Shown: piece by piece, positions 1 through 10,250 of the stretch
Numbering within the stretch: position 1 is the first letter of the stretch
How the letters are laid out: every line of letters starts with the position of its first letter
Assembly: GCA_001692895.1 (NCBI GenBank)
Contig: KV748285.1
Location: forward strand, 62,001 to 126,000
Reading direction: 5' to 3'
DNA: 64,000 nt
DNA from: Cenococcum geophilum 1.58
Lineage: Eukaryota; Ascomycota; Dothideomycetes; Gloniales; Gloniaceae
Made by a program: the position numbers and the translations under genes
Notes under the pieces: model-generated
Databases searched by the model: none
The model's input: the letters and a program-made list of their open reading frames with translations, nothing else
Told to the model about the DNA's origin: nothing

Positions 1-280
1 CAAAATAGAAAACGCGAGAAATTTAGTAAGTTTGTTCTAACATTCTATTAACTCTGAATACGCATGTTTGGGACTGCTCCAGGAGAACGCCAGATATCAA
101 TTTCATAAGCAAGCTAGACAGTGATTCAGCATGCATCAAATCATATATTCTCATACATTGACATTTTGTAAGTTCTTGGGGAGGATTGCAACAGCTTTCA
201 CGCGTTATTGAAGTGTGAAGCATATGCGCCGGCAATTCACCTTGTTAATCAATAAAGATGAGGGTGCACAGTAGTAGCAA
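1..280. other. 5' flank of the RING gene
   Basis: Short upstream region of the RING gene. I see no coding sequence, RNA gene or repeat that I can support. It presumably contains the promoter, but no TATA or other site stands out. Confidence 0.4.
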
Positions 281-2906
281 TTGTCTTCCGCGGTCACCGA
301 TGTCTCATTAGCACTAGCTTCCAACCCTCAACGTCCGCAAGCAATGGCCAGCAAAGAGCATTCGATTTCAAGCCCTTCCCCCTACGAAATCATTTTCAGT
401 TGCTCAGTGTGTCAAGCAACCATATCCGAAATTTACACCGAAACTGAAAGTGCGAGAGGCATCCGCGACGGTCGCAGCCCCCACGACCGCATCGTCACCA
501 AGTTATGGCTCACTGAATGCGCGCATCTCACTTGCATCAAGCACCTCGAAGGCGGAGGTTCGTGACGAGTCCCTTAGTTATCCACGGCCGTGATCCGGCA
601 GCCCTTAATTAACTCTTATGGAATAGGTGTACCTTTTCATCCTGAAGGCGAGCAACCTCGCGCATCATGCCCTCGATGTGTAGCCGAGAAGGACGACAAG
701 AGGTTGAAGAGGTTATACGCGATACGAGGATGCCATGAAGGCGAGTACGATGAGCAGATTCCAGCTGCATGGTTTGATACTCCACCCATCAAGCTCGATA
801 GCTCTGGGCCAGGTATGGAAGCATTGCGAGTATGCCCAAAGAATGTCATGCTCCTCTAGGCCTAAGAGCTTACGTTACGCAGTTCCAATATCTGCAGCTT
901 ATTCGATATAGCACGGAAATGTTTCTCAAACAGCGACAAGGCGAGAAACTTTTGGAAGAGGGCCAGGAAAACCTCGATGTATTCCAAAGATCGCACGACG
1001 CTATGGAGAACCGGATCGAGGATATGAAAGCTGAGATTATAAAGCTGAAGAAGAAAGAGGCTGAACTGAAGCGGTTCAAAGAGAAAGAACCTGCGATTCG
1101 CCATTATTTGGGAGTTGTGAGTAACTTAGCAAAGTATGCCGTCCACTCAAGTCAATTGCTACAGCTTCGCTAACTTGAAGTAGAGAGAATGACCTACTCA
1201 AGGAGCAGCTCACGATTCTTGGGTATGCGGTGCCGAAGACGAACTATGCCTATGTCGATGATAAGAACCCGATTCATACCATGCCTATGGAAAAAGCAAC
1301 AAATGGCATCCATATGGGTGATATGGGGATTTCAAGCAACTCTCGAATGCCTGAAGGGGATTCAAATGGCGACGGAAGCCAGACAAGAGGTGGGCATCCT
1401 GAGTCTTCTTCAAGTTACACCATGGCCGGCTCTGCTAATCCCCGTCGGGGAATAGATTGCGAGGCTACCGCTCGATATCATGCAGGGAGCCCCCCAAGGA
1501 AGAAGAGAGTAATTTCAGACTTCGTTGAAGACCACCATGCTGGTCGTTCAAACGATATTCCTCCAATCCGGGTAGACAGTCGGGACTTAATGCCGCCACC
1601 AAGATTACCCCTCACAAGGTATTCGCAGGAATCTCCGATACGTCACGTAGCAAACTACGATGAGAGTGGAAGTGCTCCCAGTGCAGATCTCCAAATCTAC
1701 GAGAACAAGAATTGGCAGAGCCTAGGACATTCCGACCGCAACAATAATACCCAGACATATTCACATACGCAAGCAAGAGGAAGCACCGCACAACAAGTTA
1801 AATCTCATACGCTGGAGAGACACCACCAAACTCCCAGAGGTCAGCGAGAAACCAACGGGGCACCAAATATGCTTTCAAACTCTCCAACAAAGACCCTAGA
1901 ACTGCCCGCAAGATCCAGCCGTCAAGTGGATATGCCCTTCCTTCAACGTCTTGATGAATCAACCAAATCAGGAGGTGGTTACGGTTACCTACCTGGTGCC
2001 CAGTATGATAAGGCGCAATCATACAACACACGCAATTATAGGAACCCCTCTTCTCTCGGTATCCATAATGTCTCCGTCGATGAGGAAGAAACAAGAATAC
2101 CTCAGCCGGATTTCTCTCTCCCAGTTACCCATCAGTCGCCAAGACGTCCTTTGCCAAGAGGACATGATTTTGCCAATCGTGAAGAGTACCAACGCGCTCC
2201 ATCTTCTGCATTTGCACACAGTGGCGATCGCAACATATTTAACCCAAAAACGCCTGCCCCAAAACATATAAATAACGCGAAACACCAAGAATCAGTCTTA
2301 AGTCCATTCTTCAAAAGCACTCGGCGAAACAATTATGTCTTCGCCAGAGCAAGAGACCCTCTAAACGAACCCCAGAGCGTCCATCAGCCTTTCCCGGAAG
2401 TCCTCCAGGGCTACAAAATGGCCCCAGCCCCTTTAAATCGGACAGAGCCTCGCAGCCTCAATGGTCTTTCCTTTATTAACTCACCGCAAGATACTATGAA
2501 AGAATCATTTTACGAGAGCAGAAATCGTCGAATCGCCGACCCAAGATCTTCGCGACTATCGCTGACATACAGTAGTCCTCGCAACGAGCAAAGATTCTTT
2601 CTAAGACCTAATAACTCACATTCATCATTTATAAGACGTGAAACACTTTCCACTCTACCTCACCAATCGTACTCTCGACAAGCAGCAACATTGCCATCCT
2701 CAATGCCGTCGAGTATATTAGATGATCGCCCATTACATCCTTCGAAGTCTTTCAGAAACGACAGTACTCTGGCTGCAATGGGAGTCAAAAGCGGTACAGT
2801 TCATGGGGCTAGTTATCCCTACACTGCAGGTGGGAGTGAATATCAGTACTTGCCATCCCGTGGCTTGTTTTCTTCCACTGGAGGCAGAAGGAGTGTCCGG
2901 AGGTAA
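281..2906 (+). CDS. RING finger / coiled-coil protein, ZIP3/HEI10-like (putative E3 ligase)
   Basis: Four exons fit one 810-residue frame: 281-557, 627-829, 883-1116 and about 1188-2906. All joints use GT-AG and keep frame; the last acceptor lies in a tandem AGAGAG run, so it may shift slightly. Cysteines at about residues 41, 44, 80, 85, 107 and 110 with histidines at 82 and 88 give a RING of the form C-x2-C, C-x-H-x2-C-x2-H, C-x2-C. A Lys/Glu-rich coiled coil covers about 175-250. The C-terminal 550 residues are Ser/Pro/Asn/Arg-rich and look disordered. RING, coiled coil, then a long Ser-rich tail is the layout of meiotic crossover ligases ZIP3/HEI10, and HEI10 shares the C-x-H-x2-C-x2-H core. 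The RING is directly visible; the HEI10 link is inference. Met22 (position 344) is an alternative start. It converges with the TCP11 gene downstream. Confidence 0.72.
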
Positions 2907-3782
2907 TCACTCGTCCCTAAGAGTTCTAGAGGAAATTTTCCCTTTTTGTTGCGCTTTTCTCGTTGTATGGCTTCTTGTAGTTTCAGGACTTTTACTACGC
3001 ACATATGGAGTTCGAATCTTTAAATTTGGGTATCTCGGATACGGAAAGTAAAGAGGCTGTGCATAGGCTGAACGTTTTCATCCTCAACTAACTATCGTTT
3101 GCTCAGCCTTCCCTGTGTGACCTGGTGCTTCTAGCATTACCATTTTTGCCTTGGACACCATTAGCTCAATGCCGTGGTTATGTTCAATTGGAGTGCTATT
3201 GGCTAAGTCATAAACGCGATGATAATCTTGATGCCTCGAAGGTATGAAGTTGTGAGCTAGAAAGCTGATAGTCCATGCAACATCTCAAGTAGCCGATAAT
3301 GTGGGCTCAGGTCAGATTTACAATAACCCCTTTCTTAAAAAAGAAACAGCTGGCGAAGCCATCACGGATACCCAAAAAACCAAAGCGCAATCACATTCCC
3401 TCATTCTTCACATATCACAAAAAAGTATGGAATCTGAAGCCATCATCAACTAGTACAATTCATAACGGCGCAGCGAAGCCACGCAAAATACTACTTAGAC
3501 AGTGCCCCAACAACCTCGCAAGACTAAAAGCATGCATTCCATCCCGCAAAAACTCCCCATGAACCATGAACCAGATGCAGGGCCACGCTCATCAATGAGC
3601 CCGGCCCAAAACACCAAACCGAACCCATACCCAAAGGTTTCACAGCCCCGAGAACACCGATGCATGAACCACAGTAAATCCTAATGCGGTAGACATGACA
3701 GTTGAAAGCAAAAGCTTCCATCCATCCACATCGTCCCTCATTCCCTTTCCGAACCCATTCCAGACCCGTCCGTGTACCCGAA
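2907..3782. other. Intergenic region between convergent genes
   Basis: This holds the 3' ends of the RING gene and the oppositely oriented TCP11 gene. Short open frames here have no recognisable domain and lack convincing splice structure. I see no repeat or RNA gene. Confidence 0.5.
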
Positions 3783-6668
3783 TTATACCTCAATCTGCCC
3801 CGGAGCCACGCCTTGAGCCTCAGCAGACTCTTGGCCTAATCGCTCCATCTCTTCAGCAATCTGCTCATACCACAACGCATGTGCTCTGCGGTCGACCTCG
3901 CTGACCCGCCCCAAAGTTTCCACGATCTCCCCAACTTGGCCGATAAACTCGGGCAGTCCAGTCGTGGCGAGCCCCTCCGTCGCGGTACTCGCAGCGCGCA
4001 CTCTCTCGCCGGAGCTCGATGCCGAGATCCGGTTGAAGATGAGCGTCTTGAGGCGCTGGAACAGCACCTTCATCACGGGATCCGTCAGCTTGCCGTTATG
4101 TGCTTGTGTCAAGAGGCGTGTGATGGTGGATGCTAGTTGAGCGCGCGTTGCTGATGGCATGGCGTGGGACGATTCAATCATGGAGAGGATCTTAGTTGGC
4201 ATGGATTCGTCCTTCATGTAGCCGTCTTTCAACGTCTCCCACATACGATTAGCTTCCGCTTTCCACTGTGAGCGAACGCCGCGTTTGAGAAGGTTCTTGG
4301 CTGTAAGTAGGATACCTCCAATGGTAGTGATGCGGACCGCGTCGGCGCGAATGCGAAGTATTCGTGCTCTATCAAGCTCGAGAGTTTCAGGAACGTCCGA
4401 ATCGCGTAGAGGTGGTGTTGCAATAGCAAGATCAACGAGGCCTCGGGCGTAGATTTTCTGCGTTGTGGGACGGTTTGCTGGGTCACTGCGGTCTGCTTCT
4501 GTAAGGACATTGACAGTAGCATTTCCCCACCAGCGGCGAGTGTTTTGTAGAGTGACAGTGCCCGCGTCAAGATCTTGGGCAAACATGCGTTGCTCGTAGC
4601 CTGACGATTCCTTGATGAGCGTTGGAGCTGCGTTCATAAGGAGGAAGTTAGAATAATCAAGAGAAAGGAGATCGATGACATGAAGGAGCTTGAAAAGCTT
4701 GTCGATCATTTCAGCCAGGGTCCCCTCTTGTTGCAGATCCTCTGCTAGAGCTTGCACCTCTGCGTCTCGGAAGGGTGCGCAGAGCTTTGGAAGGATTGAA
4801 GCTACGAAAGAGAAGAACTTCTCATACGAGAACATTCCTTGGTTGCATTGCGTCTTGATAAGATCAGGGTCCAGGGCCTCCGAAATAAGTGTATGCATCG
4901 AGTTTCCTGGTTTCAGCAAACGAAGGAGTTTCTCCCGTATATTTTCTGCCATAGCGACAGTCCATAAGTTACCCTCCCCATTTTCGAAGCCTCTGCACAT
5001 GCTGTCGCAAACTTCCCGATTGATTGCGTCCCGCAAATCAGCATGTGGGGATGTGTCGATACGATACTCCTTGTCGATAGCTAGCTCGTGTACCAGAACA
5101 CGGTTGTTTGGCACCACCGAGAACAGCTTGGTAAGAGCATTCGCCTGGAAGCCATCAGTCGAGGCTTGATTCTGGGATACCGCAAGCTGTGATGCTGCTT
5201 CAGCTTCGATGGCAGTATTCCCATCTGACTTTGGAGAGCCGGAAGGCGAGGAGGATTCCACTGCGACCCGAGGCCGAACATCGCCAGCAGGCCTCTTTCT
5301 AGCTTTTGCTCTCCTACTTTCTCGGATTGCTTTCCTGATAAGCATGCTCGCCCTTTCCGCACCCGCTAATTTCCTGATCTTGCTGAGCAGAATAACCTGG
5401 TTATCCCGAATGCCTTGTTTATAGTCGTTTGCAACTTCTTCGCTTGTTTCATCCTTGACGCTTTGCCAAATGGCATCTAGATTCACGAAAGATGCGACCA
5501 TGGTTTCAATAAGAGCCGAGGAGTCTCTCGCCTTCCAGTCGTTGAACGCCGTAACAAAGGCGCCGTGTGTCAATAAAACTGTTTCCAGCCGGGTGGGTGT
5601 AGGCTTATAATGGTTGTACGCCGTAAGCTTCGATAAGGCAGACTCAAAAGAGATAATGAGATCTTTAGATTTAGTGATCAAATCTTGCTCCTGATCGCCA
5701 TCCTTGCTTAGGACCTGAGCCGGATGACCAAGAATGAGATAAGCGCTCAAGAAAGTTCGTACAGCTGTTCCGCCTGGAGTAGTATCTTCATCAGCTAGTA
5801 GTCCGAATAAAGACATAATCTTAGCTGTAGCGGACAGGACATTGTCCTCTGCCAGCATTGTTGTGATATCCTCGAAACTCGTATCGTGCACCTTATCAAT
5901 GGAAAGTCCGAGGTCCAGGAAAGCCTCAACAACACACTTTCTCTGCCTGGCTCTCCAGGCGGCTTGAATCCTCTTTGCTGCATCCTCAGAAGAGACTACG
6001 CGGGGGGTTGTAATAGGCTTCTTGTTATCGTTTGCAGGAACGCTTGCCGTCCGTGGCCTCCTAGCATTCCGCTTATACTCAAGCCTCCTTCGTTCAGCCT
6101 CTGCTAGCTTTTCCTCCATCTCAAGTCTATACCTCCGCTCTTCAGCTGCCTTTCTCTCTTTCATATCCTCCGCCACCTTCTTGGCCCGCTTGACCTCTTC
6201 CGCGCATGCCGCCGCAACTTGAGCCAAATGTTTCTCACGCGCCTGTTGTGCTGCCAGAGCCTTCTCTTCGCAGTTGGAACCCCTCGGAGCTGCTTTGGCG
6301 AGCGCCGCACGTAACCGGACTTGTTCAGCATGAACGGCTCTATCAGCAAGGCGCGCTTTGCGGCTTTCGAGGATTGATGCGCGTCGGAGATGTTGTGCAA
6401 CATGATTACTTTGGCAGCCGTTTCGATACGAGCGGTTCGACTGGTGTGAGTGAGTGGAGGATATTGAGTTGCGTCTAGAGGAAGCTGCAGATGATTTGCG
6501 ACGACTGTTGGATGATCTGTAGAAGCGCGCTGCTATCCTAGGCGGTGGTGCGTAGATCTGGTTGCCATCAATGTCATCAGATGACATGATATCTGACTCC
6601 TCAGGTATGTCGTCGTTTGTTCGCAGGTCCGGCAACTTGACCTCGGAATCTGAGAGTGAGTGGTTCAT
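3783..6668 (-). CDS. TCP11-domain protein, SOK1-like
   Basis: A single 961-codon exon. Residues 1-100 are Ser/Arg-rich. Residues about 100-205 are Ala/Glu/Lys/Arg-rich and strongly coiled-coil in character. An IQ-type calmodulin-binding motif (AAKRIQAAWRARQRK) sits at about 230-244. The C-terminal half, about 515-930, matches the T-complex protein 11 (TCP11) family in its run of amphipathic helices and stretches such as LWTVAMAENIREKLL. Yeast SOK1, a high-copy suppressor of protein kinase A loss, belongs to this family and is of similar length, so a role near cAMP/PKA signalling is a reasonable inference; no enzymatic activity is known for the family. The start is the first ATG of the frame. 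The gene looks intact. Confidence 0.85.
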   Translation of the reverse strand: MNHSLSDSEVKLPDLRTNDDIPEESDIMSSDDIDGNQIYAPPPRIAARFYRSSNSRRKSSAASSRRNSISSTHSHQSNRSYRNGCQSNHVAQHLRRASILESRKARLADRAVHAEQVRLRAALAKAAPRGSNCEEKALAAQQAREKHLAQVAAACAEEVKRAKKVAEDMKERKAAEERRYRLEMEEKLAEAERRRLEYKRNARRPRTASVPANDNKKPITTPRVVSSEDAAKRIQAAWRARQRKCVVEAFLDLGLSIDKVHDTSFEDITTMLAEDNVLSATAKIMSLFGLLADEDTTPGGTAVRTFLSAYLILGHPAQVLSKDGDQEQDLITKSKDLIISFESALSKLTAYNHYKPTPTRLETVLLTHGAFVTAFNDWKARDSSALIETMVASFVNLDAIWQSVKDETSEEVANDYKQGIRDNQVILLSKIRKLAGAERASMLIRKAIRESRRAKARKRPAGDVRPRVAVESSSPSGSPKSDGNTAIEAEAASQLAVSQNQASTDGFQANALTKLFSVVPNNRVLVHELAIDKEYRIDTSPHADLRDAINREVCDSMCRGFENGEGNLWTVAMAENIREKLLRLLKPGNSMHTLISEALDPDLIKTQCNQGMFSYEKFFSFVASILPKLCAPFRDAEVQALAEDLQQEGTLAEMIDKLFKLLHVIDLLSLDYSNFLLMNAAPTLIKESSGYEQRMFAQDLDAGTVTLQNTRRWWGNATVNVLTEADRSDPANRPTTQKIYARGLVDLAIATPPLRDSDVPETLELDRARILRIRADAVRITTIGGILLTAKNLLKRGVRSQWKAEANRMWETLKDGYMKDESMPTKILSMIESSHAMPSATRAQLASTITRLLTQAHNGKLTDPVMKVLFQRLKTLIFNRISASSSGERVRAASTATEGLATTGLPEFIGQVGEIVETLGRVSEVDRRAHALWYEQIAEEMERLGQESAEAQGVAPGQIEV

Positions 6669-7597
6669 GATGGCGACAAGGTATGAGTCTCTCGGAGCGG
6701 TGCACTTGATATATAGGCAATTATGCGCTTGAGATAAGCCTGTAGCGAGCTAAAAGGCGAGTTTTGATTGTCGTATGCAACAAAGAACCCGCAATCAACA
6801 ACGATGCTTGCCAGCTGAATGCAGAGCTTGAAAGTGAAATACTGTATTGAAAGAGAGACTTGTAGAATATATGATACTGGAGAAGAGAAGAGGAGGAAGA
6901 GAAGAGGTTCGGCCGTGGCCTTGGTGAGTGAGTAAAACACGGTGGCTGGAGATGTGACTGCCTTGATCTTGATAAATGTCAGCGGCGATGGGAAAGAAGC
7001 GAAGCGTGATCACAGTCACATCACGTAACCATTTTCAGTCGAAGAATCCAGCTCCCTCAAACATTTTCGCTTCCAAGTTTCAAAAAGCGAGACAACTATG
7101 TCTTACATCTTTAAAAATAGTACTTCGACACCGTTTAACCAGACTGACAGGCCGAAGATAGAAGGTTGAAGGGTTATCAGCTACTCCCATTGAGAGTGTA
7201 CTGTTTCTCAGACACGTGAAAGCTGCACGTTTCATGACGCTCCAATTGGGAACCGAGGCTACAACGCATACTATGTACGTTTGAGACGAGCTGTGGAAGT
7301 ATTTTACCGATGGGGTGTAGCTTTTACAACTTTACTTTTAGAGTTATTACTTGACGCACTATGGTAATCATCTATAACCTTTGCTATGGCTTGAAGCCCT
7401 TTGCAATGTCGTAACTAGAAAGAGGAGGAAATCTCGCTGGTAGCAATTGAATGACTCCAGTTTTGGATACGCACCCATGGGCCATAGCAAAGATAATCAT
7501 GATTGTAAATACTTCTTCGATTACGCCTATTTATCTAACCTATGCCCAAATCGAAATCTATCAATCATAAACGCCATCGCTCCATGCAAAAATTATA
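6669..7597. other. Upstream region of the TCP11 gene
   Basis: Promoter and 5' leader of the TCP11 gene, followed by the 3' flank of the monooxygenase relic. There is no supportable gene. A CACGTG E-box-like hexamer occurs near 7214; it is too short to interpret. Confidence 0.4.
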
Positions 7598-8896
7598 TTA
7601 TAAATTCGGCTTGGGTTTGAACTTCCTGTACGTTAGTGGGAACTGACCCGCTTTATACGTCTTCCACGCCTTCTCGACCTCCGCATGTGCATCATACGAG
7701 AAGAGCCATCGCTGGAAGACCGGATCCGCCCACCTATTCAGGAAGTCCTCGAACGGCTGCTCTTGACAACGTGTGTGGTACGCTCTTTCCGTAGCTTCTC
7801 GTAGATGACTAGAACGTCTTTGAGTTGCGCTTTGTCCCCGAGCTTCTCCATCAGCGTGCCAAGTACTGCGCCGTCCTCCACTGCCATAGCCGCGCCCTGA
7901 GCGAGATACGGGAGCGTGGCGTGACAAGCGTCGCCAAGAAGTGCGAATTTGCCAGATGGATGGCTCCATTTCTTCATCTCTTCACTGTTCTGTAACCTCC
8001 ACTTGCTTGTTTCCTGAACGATGCTCAGCAAGGTCTTCAACCGAGGATCCCACTTCGCAAAGAAGTCTCGCATCTCCTGGATATCCGCTGCTTGAGTGTT
8101 GACGAGCTCGGGAAGGTTGTCCGGGCAAGCGAGCACGATGTTGTACAGACCTCCACCTTTCAGCAAATAGCAGACAGCGTGTGCGTTTAGACCCATCCAA
8201 TAATTGATAGCGGGGTTGTTGACCAGCTCTCGTGGATTCTCATGGGTCACCATGTCTTCAGCTTTGACGACAATACGGTAGGCCAGGTCACCAGTTAACT
8301 TCGGGGGATCACAGCGTGGCCCAACAATGCTTCGCGGCAGACGGATTTCAGCCCATCAACCCCGACAACGATATCTGCACGGAAGTCTAGTTTGCCTTTG
8401 ATGTGTACTGCAGGAGTCTCGAAGTTTATCGCTGTAACTGTGGATCCCAGCTGAATTGAAACACCCAATCTGTGCGCTTCTTGTGCTAAAATCTTGTGGT
8501 AATCGGCTCGATGGATATGGAGGTAAGGGTTTCCATAAGTGTTAACGGCGTAAGGCAGCATATTTTGTCTTGAGAGCATGGCGCCATCCTTGTAGGATCG
8601 CAGGATGAAGTCCTTGGGGCGGGCTGAAACTGCTTCAATCTTGTTGAGAAGGCCGTATCGTCTCAAAATGCGCGACGAATTTGGTGGGATCTGTATTCCT
8701 ACGCCGACCTGGGGAAAAGTTTGATTGGTTAAACGGCACTGCGTGCGAACTATTCTTAGGATTTGTGTGCCTCTCCAAGTGCGGTTGCTTGCTCGATGAT
8801 AGTAACCTTATGACCAGCTCTTGCGATGCCAATGGCTGCTGCTAGGCCACCTAGACCAGCGCCGATGATGGCAACGTGACACTGTGGCTTCGACAT
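7598..8896 (-). pseudogene. FAD-dependent monooxygenase (salicylate hydroxylase-like), frameshifted
   Basis: Exon 1 (8896-8771) gives the Rossmann FAD-binding start with GAGLGGL and ends in ...ALGE. The next segment (from 8708) resumes with the expected VGVGIQIPPNSSRIL-type sequence. This exact phase-0 joint requires a GC-AG intron (8770-8709, 62 bp). Later motifs are VVGVDGLKS (DG motif) and GDACHATLPY (second FAD motif), with the typical WADPVFQRWLFSYD tail. These are hallmarks of group A flavin monooxygenases that hydroxylate aromatic substrates. Two lesions are visible. Near 8295-8330 the frame shifts by one base between ...CREALL and ...LTGDLAYR. Near 7740-7775 it shifts again, and about 30 residues expected between the RTTHVV segment and the QEQPFEDF segment seem missing. 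It could be a real pseudogene or include assembly error at the first site; the second looks like genuine deletion. Confidence 0.7.
8709..8770 (-). other. Inferred GC-AG intron in the monooxygenase relic
   Basis: The coding frame before and after joins in phase 0 only if the intron begins GCACAC at 8770 and ends TTTTCCCCAG at 8709. No in-frame GT donor gives the family-typical junction. The donor is not the usual GCAAGT, so it could instead be a mutated GT donor in a decaying gene. Confidence 0.5.
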
Positions 8897-10250
8897 GGGT
8901 ATGTAAGCTGCCTAAGGGCGCGGCTTTAGCTGATGCTGAAAAGAGAAGATGTTGCAGAGCATATGCTGAGCAGGTGTGACGAAGAGCGAGCATCTAAAGA
9001 TGGGGATATAGGTGCAGAGGCATATGTAAATAAAATATATAGTCAGCCATGATCGAAGCCGTACATCCCATCCGCGCTGGTGTATCGTGTAATTATGGTG
9101 GTGAGCGGGAGGTAGAGCGGTAACCTTTTTCATCAAAGCGGGGGTCTGGCAAGGGCGGAACCGTTTGGGGAGCCTGGATTCGCAGCCATTGGTGGTCAGG
9201 GCTGGGGAAATGTGTACAATCTGACTGACTTCCAAGAGAGACCTCAAGTCTAGGTGACGTGACCGTCGACACATTCCGAGGAGCTGAGTTTCATTACCCC
9301 GACAGTGCAAGTCAATTATCGCCGATGTGACCATTACAGAGAGCAGTATGCCTTTTTTACTCTCATAGCATAAGCTTCGAGAATAGGTCGAGTCTCGCTT
9401 GAGTTAGGGGGATTAATTATGATGGATTTTTGCCTCGTTACTCACACTCGAGTGCGGATATCAGATGATTAGGAGGCCTTCAGGACTCTGAGGTGGATGT
9501 CAAACGACCGCTGAAGACACTGTCATGGCTTGTATGAACTGTTTTGTAACAATAGTGATGGTCTCCGGGACTTGTAATGATTATCTTGCACGTCCAAAAC
9601 GCGACTAGTCCAACTGTTGACACGCCACAGGTCCTTTGAAGCAGCCTCTGAGGGCCTTCAAAACATATAATTAACAGCAAAATGCATTAGTTCTCTCATT
9701 TGACGCTCGGAAGATGAAGAGTCTCGGAAACGAGTAATCCAATATGATGCCAGAATAAGTGTTTATAAATTATATGTATCTCTAACATATAATCAAACAC
9801 AGGCCCACAGTCAGGATCACTCCTGCCATGGCCGTCTCACAGTAATCACTTGCCCTTTCCGTCCTGTCCTCATCTATACATCCCCATTATAGTAATACAA
9901 CGACGCACTTTTTGAGGAATTATGTCCCGTAACTACGCTTGCCCGTCGCTTCAGGCAAGAAAGGATGATGGGTATAGCCGCCGAAAAACCTCCACACTTA
10001 CAATGAAAACATTAACTGAAGAGCCCACTGCCAGAAGTACCGAACCGTCCAACACCTCATTAATCCGTATATCGCTCTCATATCCTTCCAACTTTCTTCT
10101 AACAAAGGAAATTCGTGATCCAAAGCGAACGACGTAGCTCCGTGGAGCAATAATGTGGACCAAGATGTCATACAGTTCGTACTTCATCATCTCTGGGCAA
10201 TAACCATACAGTGACAAATTATAGAAAAACAGGTATCCATGGTTTCCAAA
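8897..10250. other. Intergenic region
   Basis: Contains the upstream flank of the monooxygenase relic and the 3' flank of the next minus-strand gene. Short frames on both strands (for example an 88-codon minus frame at 9951-10217) lack recognisable domains. I see no repeat. Confidence 0.4.

Noticed and set aside
9951..10217. 88-codon minus-strand frame with a hydrophobic C-terminal half
   Set aside because: No recognised domain, lies in the 3' flank of the next gene, and overlaps an equally long frame on the other strand.
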